DNA from: Chloroflexota bacterium | Lineage (GTDB): Bacteria; Chloroflexota; Dehalococcoidia; Lucifugimonadales; GCA-2722455 | Direction of reading: 5' to 3' | Length of the DNA stretch: 64,000 bases | NCBI GenBank assembly: GCA_002722455.1 | Contig: PBMB01000003.1 | Span: 1-64,000, forward strand | Shown here: piece by piece, positions 45,271-55,511 of the stretch | Numbering within the stretch: the stretch's first letter is position 1 | Layout of the letters: each line of letters begins with the position of its first letter | Made by a program: the position numbers and the translations under genes | The notes under the pieces: model-generated | The model's database searches: none | Told to the model about the DNA's origin: nothing | Seen by the model: only the letters and a program-made list of their open reading frames with translations

Positions 45271-46185
45271 ATGAATGTCTTTTTAAATTACACCAATACT
45301 TTACGACCTCATCAGTGGATCAAAAACGTCACTGTTTTTGCACCATTAATATTTTCTCTCCATTTATTTGATCTAACAGAATTATTTAAAGCACTTCTTA
45401 CATTTTTCTCATTCTGTCTTGCATCAAGCTCTGTTTATATCATCAACGATATTTTAGACCGTAGTGCAGACCAAAATCATCCAATTAAAAAATTCCGTCC
45501 GATTGCTTCAAATAAAATTAGTACTAATTCAGGAATAATTTATGCCCTGATATTACTTTCTATTGCAATATTACTATCATTTAGCGTACTACAATCATTT
45601 TTCTTGCCATCTATTCTAATTTTTTATTGGACTATGAATTTCACTTACTCAACAATACTAAAACATATTTTTATAGTTGATTTATTAACTATTGCCTTAG
45701 GTTTTGTAATACGTGTTTTTGGAGGATCTGTAATTTCTAACGCCCCTGTATCTGGATGGTTACTACTTTTAATGTTTCTTCTTGCATTTTTATTAGTCAC
45801 TACTAAAAGACGACAAGAACTTGTTAAAACAAACATTAACTCTATTACAACAAGAAAAGTGATTCACAAATACAGCATAAGTCTCTTAAACAAACTCATC
45901 ATACTTGGGGCGGTAGCTATCTCAGTTGTCTATACAATGTATACTATTTCTGACAGTGTTGTTACACGATTTGAAACCACATTACTTCTCCTCACCGTTC
46001 CATTCGTATTATTAGGATTGCTGAGATACTTATATATAATTTTTAAAACAACTGGAGGAGAAGATCCCACACTTGTTTTATTAACAGACTATCCACTATT
46101 TTCTACAGTAGGGATCTGGACAATCTTAAATATAACGATTATATATTGGGAAGAAATCAATTCTTTAATAAATAAGCTTATTTAA
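45271..46185 (+). CDS. UbiA-family prenyltransferase, decaprenyl-phosphate phosphoribosyltransferase-like
   Basis: Membrane enzyme resembling DPPR synthase, which moves phosphoribose from PRPP to polyprenyl phosphate. The first aspartate motif reads [20 protein letters not shown] (near residues 61-80), whose [11 protein letters not shown] end is the DPPR-synthase form. [18 protein letters not shown] opens the protein. About eight helices fit in 304 aa. The DprE epimerase partners that make ribose into arabinose are not in this window. It may supply a polyprenyl-linked pentose to the glycan. Confidence 0.82.
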   Translation: MNVFLNYTNTLRPHQWIKNVTVFAPLIFSLHLFDLTELFKALLTFFSFCLASSSVYIINDILDRSADQNHPIKKFRPIASNKISTNSGIIYALILLSIAILLSFSVLQSFFLPSILIFYWTMNFTYSTILKHIFIVDLLTIALGFVIRVFGGSVISNAPVSGWLLLLMFLLAFLLVTTKRRQELVKTNINSITTRKVIHKYSISLLNKLIILGAVAISVVYTMYTISDSVVTRFETTLLLLTVPFVLLGLLRYLYIIFKTTGGEDPTLVLLTDYPLFSTVGIWTILNITIIYWEEINSLINKLI

Positions 46186-46226
46186 CCTGTAAAGACTTAT
46201 TTAACAAAGCTAACAAAAACATTAAT

Positions 46227-48284
46227 ATGGAAAATAAATTAAAATACGAGAAAAGCTTATATCTACTTCAACATGCGGATAATCCTGTTAACTGGTTCCC
46301 GTGGGGCAAAGATGCTTTTAGTGAAGCAAAAAGTCAAAATAAACCCATATTCTTAAGTATTGGATACTCTTCATGTCATTGGTGCCATGTAATGGCTCAT
46401 GAATCGTTCGAAAACGATGAAATTGCAGATATTATAAACAAACTATTTATTCCAATTAAAGTAGATAGAGAAGAACGACCAGATATTGATAGTGTTTATA
46501 TGCTTGCTATACAAGTAATGACTGGACATGGAGGATGGCCTTTAACAGCATTCCTCACTCCAACAGGTAAACCATTTTTTGGAGGAACATATTTTCCCCC
46601 TGATGACCGACCAGGCCATGTTGGTATTAAAAAAATCCTACAATCTGTTTCCAGCGCATATCACCAAAACATAAATGAAATTACTGAATACACTGAAAAA
46701 CTTATAAAAACCATACAAAAAATGCAAGAGGAAACCCGATATCAGGAAACTATACAAGATGATATTTTAACTAAAGGAATGCAATCCTTTACAAATTCAT
46801 TTGATCATAACCATGGCGGCACAGGATATCAACCAAAATTTCCACAACCTCCACTATATGAATTCCTTCTAAAATATCATCTCCGTGAAAAAAATCAGCA
46901 AGCATATAACATGACAGACATTACATTAAAGAAAATGCAAGAAGGAGGTATATATGATCAAATAGGTGGTGGATTCCATCGTTACTCTACAGATATGTCA
47001 TGGACAGTACCTCATTTTGAAAAGATGCTTTATGATAATGCACTTTTAATAAAACTATACACACATGCCTATCAGATAAATCCCAATGAATTTTTCAGAG
47101 AAACAGTAACTCAAACATTAGATTATGTAATTCGAGAAATGATGAGCAAATCTGGAGGATTTTATTCATCGCAGGATGCAGATAGTGATGGAACAGAAGG
47201 TAAATTTTTTGTATGGAGTCTTCATGAGATCAATTCAATCCTAGAACCTGAACTTTCAGAAATTGCTAAAACATACTTTAATATTACTGAACAAGGAAAT
47301 TTTGAAGGATTCAATATACTTACTAAACGAGTACCAATTGATCAAGTAGCTGCTAAATTTGGAATTACTCATGATGAATGCAAGCTCAAAATAATAGAAA
47401 TTGAAAAAATCCTTTTTCAAAAACGTAAAATGAGAGTCCATCCTCTTTGTGATACAAAAATCATTGCATCTTGGAATGGCCTTATGCTAAGTGCTTTTGC
47501 TGAAGCTGGCATCGTGTTTAAATGCCCAGAATATATTCAAATTGCTAAGAAAAATGCTAACTTTCTTCTATCGAATATGGTCGCTGATAACGATATTTAC
47601 CGTATTTACAATGAACCTACTCAGTTTCCATCTATTAAAGGATACTTAGAAGATTATGCTTTTATAGTTTCATCATTATTTACATTACACGAAGTAACAC
47701 TGGAAACTAAATGGCTAAAGCAGGCAATCAATTTAGGTAATCAAATGATTGCATTATTTTGGGATAGTGAAAAAAAATGCTTTAAAGACACAAATTACAA
47801 TCATGAAACCCTTTTTGCAAATCCTCAAACGACAGATGGAAATGTACTGCCTTCAAGTGATTCAGTTGCAACAGAAATATTAATTAAAATGGCCATACTT
47901 TTAAATAATGATGATTTACGTCAAATGGCACAAGAATCTGTTAATTCCAAATATCTGCAATTAATTGAATCTCCTTTATCTAATGTCTCATGGTTGTCGA
48001 CAATAGATTCATTCCTTTCAATGCCAACTGAAATCCTTATCATTGGAGATAAAGAAAAATCAAAAGAGCTACTCCAATCAATATATCATTCATACCTTCC
48101 AAATCGCTTAATCATAGGACTAAGGAGTGATCAAGAGTTGCCATTTAAGTCACCTTTATTTACTAACAAAACACAAATAAATGATCTTCCGACTGCATTC
48201 GTATGCCAAAACTATGTATGCGATACTCCCACTAACGATCCTATCCAACTACTATCAACAATATTTAAAGAATCTAATGTTTAA
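46227..48284 (+). CDS. Thioredoxin-domain protein of the DUF255/YyaL family
   Basis: The N-terminal domain is thioredoxin-like with Cys50 and Cys53 in [16 protein letters not shown], followed by [15 protein letters not shown] and [13 protein letters not shown]. The rest is an (alpha/alpha)6-type helical domain similar to N-acylglucosamine epimerases, with [16 protein letters not shown]. The family is widespread and its biochemical role is not settled. At 685 aa it is full length. It lies within the glycan locus but is probably not specific to it. Confidence 0.9.
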   Translation: MENKLKYEKSLYLLQHADNPVNWFPWGKDAFSEAKSQNKPIFLSIGYSSCHWCHVMAHESFENDEIADIINKLFIPIKVDREERPDIDSVYMLAIQVMTGHGGWPLTAFLTPTGKPFFGGTYFPPDDRPGHVGIKKILQSVSSAYHQNINEITEYTEKLIKTIQKMQEETRYQETIQDDILTKGMQSFTNSFDHNHGGTGYQPKFPQPPLYEFLLKYHLREKNQQAYNMTDITLKKMQEGGIYDQIGGGFHRYSTDMSWTVPHFEKMLYDNALLIKLYTHAYQINPNEFFRETVTQTLDYVIREMMSKSGGFYSSQDADSDGTEGKFFVWSLHEINSILEPELSEIAKTYFNITEQGNFEGFNILTKRVPIDQVAAKFGITHDECKLKIIEIEKILFQKRKMRVHPLCDTKIIASWNGLMLSAFAEAGIVFKCPEYIQIAKKNANFLLSNMVADNDIYRIYNEPTQFPSIKGYLEDYAFIVSSLFTLHEVTLETKWLKQAINLGNQMIALFWDSEKKCFKDTNYNHETLFANPQTTDGNVLPSSDSVATEILIKMAILLNNDDLRQMAQESVNSKYLQLIESPLSNVSWLSTIDSFLSMPTEILIIGDKEKSKELLQSIYHSYLPNRLIIGLRSDQELPFKSPLFTNKTQINDLPTAFVCQNYVCDTPTNDPIQLLSTIFKESNV

Positions 48285-48371
48285 ACTAAAGCAACTGTAT
48301 TTAGGGATTGTTGAGTAATTCTTCTAATGTTATTCTATTTTTAACAAACTTATTTTATAACTAGGAACAAA

Positions 48372-49952
48372 ATGCAAAATTCAAACATAACTATGCCACA
48401 ATTAAATGATATTAATACCACATTTCGGCGATATGTTGGGATTTTCTTAAATTACTGGTGGGTCTTTCTTATCCTGCCAGCTATTTTGGGTATAGGGACT
48501 TATTTCTATAGTTCTAGTCAAGATACTATGTATGAAGCTACAAGCACCCTATTGGTTGAACAACGCCGAACTGGCGGTGTTGCTGGAGTAAGTGATTTTA
48601 CACTTAGTGAAGACCTTGCTCGCATGTATATGAAGCAAATACTTTCAACCCCATTTATTAGTAGAGTAGTAGAAGAACCGGACGTAAAATACAACGTAGA
48701 TGAATTAAAATTAATGTTAACTGCAGATGCTCATATTAATCCTCCAACCTTAGATGTCATCATTAGGAATAGTGACAAAACCGAAGCAGCAGATGTAGCA
48801 AACAAAATTGCTGCTACATTTATAAACTATACAGTTGAACTACGTTTAGCAGAAATAGCAAAAATACAAACTGCAGCTCTTTCTCAGGGACTTCCAAATG
48901 TACAAGAACTTGTTGCATCAAATTTCACTACGCTCGATAGTCTTTCTTTACTAGAGCCAGCAGCACCTCCCAAATCTCCTGCATTTCCACGAACAAAACG
49001 AAATACAGCTATAGGAGTAATGCTTGGATTTCTTTTAGCTACTTTCCTCTCCGTACTTTTATCCAGTATCACCAGCACCATCAAAGATGTAGAAAATATC
49101 TACAATCAATTTGGTGTGCCTACACTAGGAAATATTTTTAGATGGGGTTCCCAGAATGACCAGAATGAAGTTCTTACTCATACTGATCCATCTTCTCCAT
49201 ATTCAGAAGCATTTAGGCATATTCGGGCAAATTTCCAATTTGCTACTGCCAACAAACAACCTCCCCTATTTTTAATCACGTCTCCTGGTCCAGGAGAAGG
49301 AAAGAGCACTATTATTAGCAATTTAGGAGCCAGCCTTGCTCAAAATGGGAAAAAGGTGATTATTCTTGATGCAGATTTGCGTAAACCAACTATACATCGA
49401 AGATTTAATTTAAAAAAACGTGAACCAGGACTAAGTACATTTTTATCAGATAAAGATCTTACTCCCTCTGAAATAATTATGAATCCAGGAATCCCTAACT
49501 TAGACATTATTCCATCTGGTCCAGTCCCCCCAAATCCTTCTGAATTACTAGGTACTGAACGTATGAAAAATTTGTGTAATGACTTACATAGTAAACTGAA
49601 TTATGACTACGTTCTTTTAGATAGCCCTCCTATATTAGTAGTTGCTGATGGCTCAGTACTAGCATCAATAGCTACTGCTGGAATCCTCATCGTAGATGGA
49701 TTCAGTACAAAGATAGGTTCTTTACAATCAGCAGTAAATACACTAAATGGTACAGCCATTGAAACCCTAGGAATAATCGTGAATAAACTTAAAAACTCTC
49801 GGTTCTCTTATGGATATCGCTATCCTTACTATTATAATTATTATTATTACCAAAGCTATTACCAATATAACGAAGCTGGTGAAAAAACTGAAAAACAAGA
49901 AAAACGCTCCACTAAATCAACAATTAAGAAATTATTTAGATGGTCAAAGTAA
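48372..49952 (+). CDS. Wzz-domain polysaccharide co-polymerase with BY-kinase (tyrosine autokinase)
   Basis: Controls chain length and export of surface polysaccharide. The N-terminal Wzz domain lies between helices near residues 28-48 and 212-232. The C-terminal kinase has Walker A (SPGPGEGKSTIISN, about 303-316), Walker A' (VIILDADLRKP) and Walker B (YVLLDSPPILVVADG). The tail, roughly residues 477-498, is packed with tyrosines, the autophosphorylation cluster. It is 526 aa, with both parts in one chain as in proteobacterial Wzc. Confidence 0.92.
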   Translation: MQNSNITMPQLNDINTTFRRYVGIFLNYWWVFLILPAILGIGTYFYSSSQDTMYEATSTLLVEQRRTGGVAGVSDFTLSEDLARMYMKQILSTPFISRVVEEPDVKYNVDELKLMLTADAHINPPTLDVIIRNSDKTEAADVANKIAATFINYTVELRLAEIAKIQTAALSQGLPNVQELVASNFTTLDSLSLLEPAAPPKSPAFPRTKRNTAIGVMLGFLLATFLSVLLSSITSTIKDVENIYNQFGVPTLGNIFRWGSQNDQNEVLTHTDPSSPYSEAFRHIRANFQFATANKQPPLFLITSPGPGEGKSTIISNLGASLAQNGKKVIILDADLRKPTIHRRFNLKKREPGLSTFLSDKDLTPSEIIMNPGIPNLDIIPSGPVPPNPSELLGTERMKNLCNDLHSKLNYDYVLLDSPPILVVADGSVLASIATAGILIVDGFSTKIGSLQSAVNTLNGTAIETLGIIVNKLKNSRFSYGYRYPYYYNYYYYQSYYQYNEAGEKTEKQEKRSTKSTIKKLFRWSK

Positions 49953-49971
49953 ATTAATAATAACTTCCAAA

Positions 49972-50601
49972 TTATAAACGTCTTGCAATCACAAGAATTG
50001 TACATTTAAACAAAAGAACAATATCAAAAAATAAATTCTGATTCGTTACATATAAAGCATCATATCTAAACTTATTTGGCCCTTCAGTTAACGACTCTCC
50101 TTTTTTAAAAACTCCTTTAGATTGAGCTAAACCTGCTATTCCAGGTAATACTCTTAATCTTATGTCTATTAAACCACCCCAACCTTTAGATCTATAATAA
50201 TCTAAGGTTTCCTTTGGTTGAGGCCTTGGACCAACAAAGCTCATTTCTCCACGTAAAATATTAAAGAGTTGTGGGACTTCATCCAATCTGAAAGTTCTTA
50301 ATATTTTTCCAATTGAAGTAACCCTTACATCATCGGGTAAAGTAAAAACTGAAGCGTTAACACTATCTTCCTCGTTTTGAACACTCATAGTCCTGAATTT
50401 AAAAACTTTAAATAATTCTCCATGCTTTCCTACTCTCATTTGATAATAAAATACAGGACCATAATCACCAATCCAAATTAATAAAGGAATACATATCCAA
50501 AACAATATGACTATAGGAAAAAACATTATATGAAAAAAGACTATAATACTAATGTCAAAAAACCGTTTATATATTAGTAATTTTCTACTATTTTTATACA
50601 A
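49972..50601 (-). CDS. Initiating sugar transferase (polyprenyl-phosphate glycosyl-1-phosphate transferase)
   Basis: Starts glycan assembly by moving a sugar phosphate onto the lipid carrier. After one N-terminal membrane segment come GPVFYYQMRVGKHGELFKVFKFRTM, LRTFRLDEVPQLFNIL, and MSFVGPRPQP, all hallmarks of the small PglC/WcaJ-type catalytic domain. I chose TTG at 50601 (209 aa), because GAGG (50609-50612) lies 7 nt before it; TTG 50607 is only 1 nt away. It converges with the kinase gene after 19 nt. Confidence 0.88.
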   Translation of the reverse strand: MYKNSRKLLIYKRFFDISIIVFFHIMFFPIVILFWICIPLLIWIGDYGPVFYYQMRVGKHGELFKVFKFRTMSVQNEEDSVNASVFTLPDDVRVTSIGKILRTFRLDEVPQLFNILRGEMSFVGPRPQPKETLDYYRSKGWGGLIDIRLRVLPGIAGLAQSKGVFKKGESLTEGPNKFRYDALYVTNQNLFFDIVLLFKCTILVIARRL

Positions 50602-50743
50602 ATTCAAACCTCAGCAACACCCAATATATTTAAAACAATAAGCATAATTTCCAAACAATATAGCACTATTTTTTAATCTTATATATGGTAATAAATGATA
50701 TCATTAAATAATACATCAATAACAAAAATATTTTGCTTACACC

Positions 50744-51823
50744 ATGAAAAAACAGCTTTTCATACACGTTGGGTACCATAAAACGGGAACTACTTGGTTA
50801 CAAAATGAATTTTTTGGTAAACATCCTGACATTAGTTACTTAGGAAAAACTTTTAGGCACCCTATATATAACTTTGCTCAAATATTTGAAGATATTATCC
50901 AATTAAGCGACCATATTTTTAACCCTGAAAAAACAAGAGAGAAATTTCAACAATTTTTAATTGATTTTAAAATAGATAGAAATTTAATTCTAGGAATCAG
51001 TTACGAGGGTTTTACAGGTGGAAATGACTGGTTTGGATCTTATTCCACACAAATACCCACAAGGCTAAAAAATGTTTTTGAAGAATATGATGTTAAAATT
51101 CTTATTGGTATCAGAGAACAAAGTAAAATGCTTGCCTCTTTTTATTCAGAATATATTAAAAATGGAGGGACTAATTCATTACACCGTTTAATTAATCATC
51201 CACGATCTACAGGAAGATACTTAGTCGATTCATTACAATATTACCCCCTAATAAAAAAATACCAAGAACTATTTGGGAAATCTAATGTAAAAGTAATCAC
51301 ATTTGAAGAATTCATTGAAAACCCAGTACTCCAGGCCCAATCAATTGAAAATTTTCTTAATATAGGGCATTACAATAAACTACGTAATACTAAACCAGTT
51401 AACATCAGTTTATCAAATTTTGGCATCTCGTTATGTAGATTTAAAAATTGCTTCTTTTTTATGCCTCCGTTTAATAATAATTCCATCATAAGTTTTCCTT
51501 CAACTTTATTACGAATAATTTTAAAAACAGCTATTCAATCCAAATTATTGAAAAAAATGATACCTAAATTAAAATTAGTGGAACATTATTCTGATTACCA
51601 ACTTGAATTCTTTGCAACAGGTAGACTATCTGGATTACTAACAAAATATATTTCATACATTGACTCTCTATTACTTAAACATACGTCTATAACTAAATAT
51701 AGTATCCCTCAAAGTATTCTTCATGATTTATTGAAAACCTATGGACATAGTTATAAGAAAATAGAAAATATTACAGGATTAAATTTATCCGAATTAAATT
51801 ACTATAAAAATCAACAAAAATAA
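50744..51823 (+). CDS. Sulfotransferase-like protein
   Basis: The N-terminus reads FIHVGYHKTGTTWLQNEFF, matching the 5'-phosphosulfate loop of PAPS-dependent sulfotransferases. A second block, VKILIGIREQSKMLASFYSEYI, fits the 3'-phosphate site, where a conserved Arg and Ser bind PAPS. It is 359 aa, soluble. In this setting it probably adds sulfate to the surface glycan. No PAPS synthesis genes are in the window. Confidence 0.75.
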   Translation: MKKQLFIHVGYHKTGTTWLQNEFFGKHPDISYLGKTFRHPIYNFAQIFEDIIQLSDHIFNPEKTREKFQQFLIDFKIDRNLILGISYEGFTGGNDWFGSYSTQIPTRLKNVFEEYDVKILIGIREQSKMLASFYSEYIKNGGTNSLHRLINHPRSTGRYLVDSLQYYPLIKKYQELFGKSNVKVITFEEFIENPVLQAQSIENFLNIGHYNKLRNTKPVNISLSNFGISLCRFKNCFFFMPPFNNNSIISFPSTLLRIILKTAIQSKLLKKMIPKLKLVEHYSDYQLEFFATGRLSGLLTKYISYIDSLLLKHTSITKYSIPQSILHDLLKTYGHSYKKIENITGLNLSELNYYKNQQK

Positions 51824-51844
51824 TTAGAAAACACTAGCTACCTC

Positions 51845-52417
51845 ATGTTAAATACGAATATATCAACTGACAAAAAACCTGCTCTTTTCCTAGATAGAGA
51901 TGGAACTTTAATCGAAGATGTAGGGTATATGAAATCTAGTAACTTAATTAAATGGTTACCAAAAGTACAAGACACATTGAAAGTATTTGTCAAAAATAAA
52001 TACTTATTGGTCGTAATAACTAATCAATCTGGAATTGGAAGAGGTCTTTTAGAAGAAAAAGATGTAACCTCTATCCACTCTAAGATGAATGAACAAATGC
52101 TTGACCTCTACGGAATTGTAATATCAAAATTTTATTATTGTCCCCATCACCCTGAGGCAATTATTTCAAAATATAGAATAAACTGCCTATGTAGAAAACC
52201 AGGTAAGCTTCTATTCAATAAAGCAATTAGAGAATTGAATATAAATACAAAAAACTCAATTTGTATCGGAGATAAATTAACTGACTTAACTGCTGCAAAT
52301 GCAGCCGGTATTAAAAAATTATTCCTACTGAATAAAATACCTACTAAAATACGACCTGTCGCTTCTTTTCAATACACAACTATAAAGTCATGGGATGAAT
52401 TCCAAAGTAAATTATAA
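51845..52417 (+). CDS. gmhB: D-glycero-D-manno-heptose 1,7-bisphosphate 7-phosphatase (GmhB)
   Basis: HAD-family phosphatase. The nucleophile motif ALFLDRDGTLIEDVGYM, VVITNQSGIGRG, and CIGDKLTDLTAANAAG give motifs I, II and IV. The zinc loop CPHHPEAI...CLCRKP is typical of GmhB and the related histidinol phosphatases. It is 190 aa. Being next to gmhA, hldE and hldD decides for heptose rather than histidinol phosphate, although hisB here lacks a phosphatase domain. It overlaps nothing, and gmhA starts 10 nt later. Confidence 0.87.
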   Translation: MLNTNISTDKKPALFLDRDGTLIEDVGYMKSSNLIKWLPKVQDTLKVFVKNKYLLVVITNQSGIGRGLLEEKDVTSIHSKMNEQMLDLYGIVISKFYYCPHHPEAIISKYRINCLCRKPGKLLFNKAIRELNINTKNSICIGDKLTDLTAANAAGIKKLFLLNKIPTKIRPVASFQYTTIKSWDEFQSKL

Positions 52418-52427
52418 GGAGATTATA

Positions 52428-53000
52428 ATGGATAGCCGAACAATAATAGATAGGTGTTTTACAGATAATATAGCAACGATTGAAAAAGTTCGTAATCAAA
52501 ACACTCAAGAAATAGAGTCAATTGCAGACATGGTTTATCGTACTTTTAATAATAATAAAAGAATATTCTTTTGTGGAAATGGTGGAAGTGCAGCTGATTG
52601 TCAACATATGGCCGCAGAATATGTTGGACGTTTCAAAAAAGAACGTAAAGGATATCCTGCAATTGCTCTTACGGTTGATACGTCGATAATAACATCAGTA
52701 TCAAATGATTATTCATTCGAAACTATTTTTGCACGTCAATTAGAAGCTTTAGCTGTTCCTGGAGATCTATTAATTGCTTATTCAACTTCGGGTAATAGTA
52801 AAAATATCATTGAAGTATTAAAGAAAGCTAAGTCTATGGGAATCACAAGTATTGGAATGACTGGACAATCTGGTGGAGATATGAACAAACTTACCGATAC
52901 GTTAATCAAAATACCATCAAATATTACTGCACGCATCCAAGAAGCACATTTATTACTTGGACATATCGTCTGTGAAATTGTCGATCAAAGATTAAATTAA
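52428..53000 (+). CDS. gmhA: Sedoheptulose 7-phosphate isomerase
   Basis: SIS-domain isomerase making D-glycero-D-manno-heptose 7-phosphate, the first step of ADP-heptose synthesis. FFCGNGGSAADCQHMAAEYVGRF and AYSTSGNSKNIIEVLKKA are diagnostic, and RIQEAHLLLGHIVCEIVD closes the active site. I chose ATG at 52428, with AAGGAG (52416-52421) 6 nt upstream, giving 190 aa. An ATG at 52395 inside gmhB is less likely. Confidence 0.94.
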   Translation: MDSRTIIDRCFTDNIATIEKVRNQNTQEIESIADMVYRTFNNNKRIFFCGNGGSAADCQHMAAEYVGRFKKERKGYPAIALTVDTSIITSVSNDYSFETIFARQLEALAVPGDLLIAYSTSGNSKNIIEVLKKAKSMGITSIGMTGQSGGDMNKLTDTLIKIPSNITARIQEAHLLLGHIVCEIVDQRLN

Positions 53001-53054
53001 AACACCAACGGAATTTAGAAGTATAATTAAAAGGAACCTATAAAATATAATTGC

Positions 53055-54527
53055 ATGATTGATTTATTAAAAACCCTTAAAAAAACAGAGATTTCCAAAT
53101 CACCTACTATTATAGTAATCGGTGATTTTATGTTAGACCATTATATATTTGGTACTACATCCAGAACCTCTCCTGAAGCTCCAGTTCCTATTGTCGAATT
53201 TAAAAATGAAAATTATAGCCTTGGAGGTGCTGGAAATGTAGTAGCTAACCTCTATGAACTTGGTGCTAATGTAATTCCTATAGGAATAGTCGGCACTGAT
53301 TCGGCAGGATTACAATTAAAAAAACTAATCAAAGAAAAAAACTGTGACAATACGAATCTCATACCTGTAAATAATCGTTATACTACTATAAAAACTAGAG
53401 TTTTATCAGCTAACCAGCAAATTGTAAGGCTTGATAAAGAAGAAATCCAAAAAATCCCAACCTCAATCTCCAATCAATTAATTAAATCCTTGAATTATCA
53501 TATTCCAAAAGCAGACGTATTAATTATTAGCGATTATGCTAAAGGTGTCTGTTCAAAACCCATGACTCGGAAAATCATTGAAATAGCTAACTCTCATAAA
53601 GTTCCTATATTAGTTGACCCGAAAACTTCTGATCTTACATGTTACCAAGGATCTTACTTAATTACCCCAAACCTTAAAGAATTTAAAAATATAATAAATA
53701 ACCAAAATATTAGTAATAAGCAAATATCCTCATTAGCTAAGAAACTCCTCATTAAGCACGAAATCGACAATTTACTTATTACAAAGGGTTCTGAAGGAAT
53801 GTCACTAGTTTCATCTAAAAAAACTATTAACATCTCTGCTGATGCAAAAGAGGTCTTTGATGTCTCAGGTGCAGGTGATACTGTGATTGCAACAATTGCA
53901 TTTTCGCTAGCACATAAAATAAATTTAGAAAACTCGATTCATTTAGCTAATATCTCAGCTGGAATTGTAGTAAGCAAAACTGGAACTGCAACAGTTACTA
54001 AAGAAGAAATTATTGAATACATAATTGAAAAGCAACCTACAAAACAAAAAATATTTAATAACAAAGATAATTTTTATTCTACCCTTTCATACCTTCGTTC
54101 AAAAAAGAAGAAAATTGTATTTACTAATGGATGTTTCGATTTATTGCATATCGGACACATTTCCTTACTTGAACAAGCAGCAAAACTTGGTGATATTTTG
54201 ATTGTTGCTATCAATTCTGATGATTCTGTAAAAAGGATTAAAGGAAATGGGCGACCTATAACTACAGAACAACATAGAGCTCGCATTTTAGCAAGTATTT
54301 CAGAAATAGATGGCGTAATATTATTTAACGAAGACACTCCCTATGAACTAATTAAATTCATAAAACCAGATGTATTAGTTAAAGGTAAGGACTACAAAAT
54401 AGAAGATGTTATAGGAAAAGATATCGTTGAAAAAAATGGAGGATCTGTCGAACTTATAGATATAGTAGAAAATGTATCTACAACAGCAATTGCCAATCAA
54501 ATCACACAACTAGATAGGGGCTCTTAA
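53055..54527 (+). CDS. hldE: Bifunctional heptose 7-phosphate kinase / heptose 1-phosphate adenylyltransferase
   Basis: Residues 1-330 are a PfkB-type kinase, with GDFMLDHYIFG, GGAGNVVANLYELG, and the ATP/anion motif DVSGAGDTVIAT. Residues 350-490 are a cytidylyltransferase-like domain with FTNGCFDLLHIGHISLLEQA and KPDVLVKGKDY. It makes ADP-D-glycero-D-manno-heptose, with GmhB acting between the two activities. At 490 aa it is the fused form. hldD begins at the very next base after its stop. Confidence 0.95.
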   Translation: MIDLLKTLKKTEISKSPTIIVIGDFMLDHYIFGTTSRTSPEAPVPIVEFKNENYSLGGAGNVVANLYELGANVIPIGIVGTDSAGLQLKKLIKEKNCDNTNLIPVNNRYTTIKTRVLSANQQIVRLDKEEIQKIPTSISNQLIKSLNYHIPKADVLIISDYAKGVCSKPMTRKIIEIANSHKVPILVDPKTSDLTCYQGSYLITPNLKEFKNIINNQNISNKQISSLAKKLLIKHEIDNLLITKGSEGMSLVSSKKTINISADAKEVFDVSGAGDTVIATIAFSLAHKINLENSIHLANISAGIVVSKTGTATVTKEEIIEYIIEKQPTKQKIFNNKDNFYSTLSYLRSKKKKIVFTNGCFDLLHIGHISLLEQAAKLGDILIVAINSDDSVKRIKGNGRPITTEQHRARILASISEIDGVILFNEDTPYELIKFIKPDVLVKGKDYKIEDVIGKDIVEKNGGSVELIDIVENVSTTAIANQITQLDRGS

Positions 54528-55487
54528 TTGATTATAGTAACCGGTGGAGCTGGGTTCATTGGCTCAAACCTTATTAAATATTTAAATCAAAATGGATATT
54601 ACGATATCATAATAGTTGATAACGTTGGATCCACAATTAAATTTAATAATCTAACTGATATTTATTTCACTGATTACATACATAAAAATGATCTTTGGAA
54701 AGTGATAGACAATTATACAGATGGTATCGAAACAATCATACATTTAGGCGCTTGTTCTAATACAATGGTCCAGGATTTCGAATATCTTATTGAAAATAAC
54801 TTCCATTATACCCAAAAACTCTGGAATTATTGTACAAAAAACAAAATTAAATTTATTTACGCTAGTAGCGCGGCAACATATGGAGATAGCTCTAATGGAT
54901 TTAGTGATGACCATGGAAATACCTTTTTATTAAAGCCTCTCAATCCATATGGCCTGAGTAAACACTTATTCGATACATGGTGTCTAAGAAAAACATCAGT
55001 AAATAAACTAAATCCTCCATTTTGGGCTGGATTAAAATTCTTTAATGTCTATGGCCCAAATGAATTCCATAAAGGGAAAATGGCTAGTATGGCTTTACAA
55101 AGCATCAACCAAATAAAATCAACGAATTCGTTAAAACTATTTAAATCTAATGACCCTTCTATAAAAGATGGAGATCAAGTAAGAGACTTTATATATGTTG
55201 AAGATGTAGTAAAAGTAATTTTTTATTTCTTAATTAATGACATCAAATCTGGCATCTATAATCTGGGTACTGGTAAACCTGAATCTTTTAATAAATTAGC
55301 TCAAACAATTATGGATGCTTTAGATATTTCTGGGAAAATAAATTACATAGAAATACCTGATTCGATTAAAGGTAAATTCCAAAACATGACAAACGCAAAT
55401 ATGAGCAAACTAAGATCTGTTGGATATAAAGATGATTTCAATAATCTTGATACAGGAATACGTAAATATATCAATGAAATTCAATAA
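54528..55487 (+). CDS. hldD: ADP-L-glycero-D-manno-heptose 6-epimerase
   Basis: Extended SDR enzyme that epimerises ADP-heptose at C6. The NADP site IIVTGGAGFIGSN opens the protein; SSAATYGD and YGLSKHLFD carry the catalytic Ser and the YxxxK pair. FFNVYGPNE and GDQVRDFIYVEDVV are typical of HldD. It is 319 aa with a TTG start directly after the hldE stop; AGGGG about 10 nt upstream may serve as the ribosome site. It completes the four-gene pathway. Confidence 0.93.
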   Translation: MIIVTGGAGFIGSNLIKYLNQNGYYDIIIVDNVGSTIKFNNLTDIYFTDYIHKNDLWKVIDNYTDGIETIIHLGACSNTMVQDFEYLIENNFHYTQKLWNYCTKNKIKFIYASSAATYGDSSNGFSDDHGNTFLLKPLNPYGLSKHLFDTWCLRKTSVNKLNPPFWAGLKFFNVYGPNEFHKGKMASMALQSINQIKSTNSLKLFKSNDPSIKDGDQVRDFIYVEDVVKVIFYFLINDIKSGIYNLGTGKPESFNKLAQTIMDALDISGKINYIEIPDSIKGKFQNMTNANMSKLRSVGYKDDFNNLDTGIRKYINEIQ

Positions 55488-55511
55488 TTATTTATCGGTA
55501 ACAGGTAAGAA

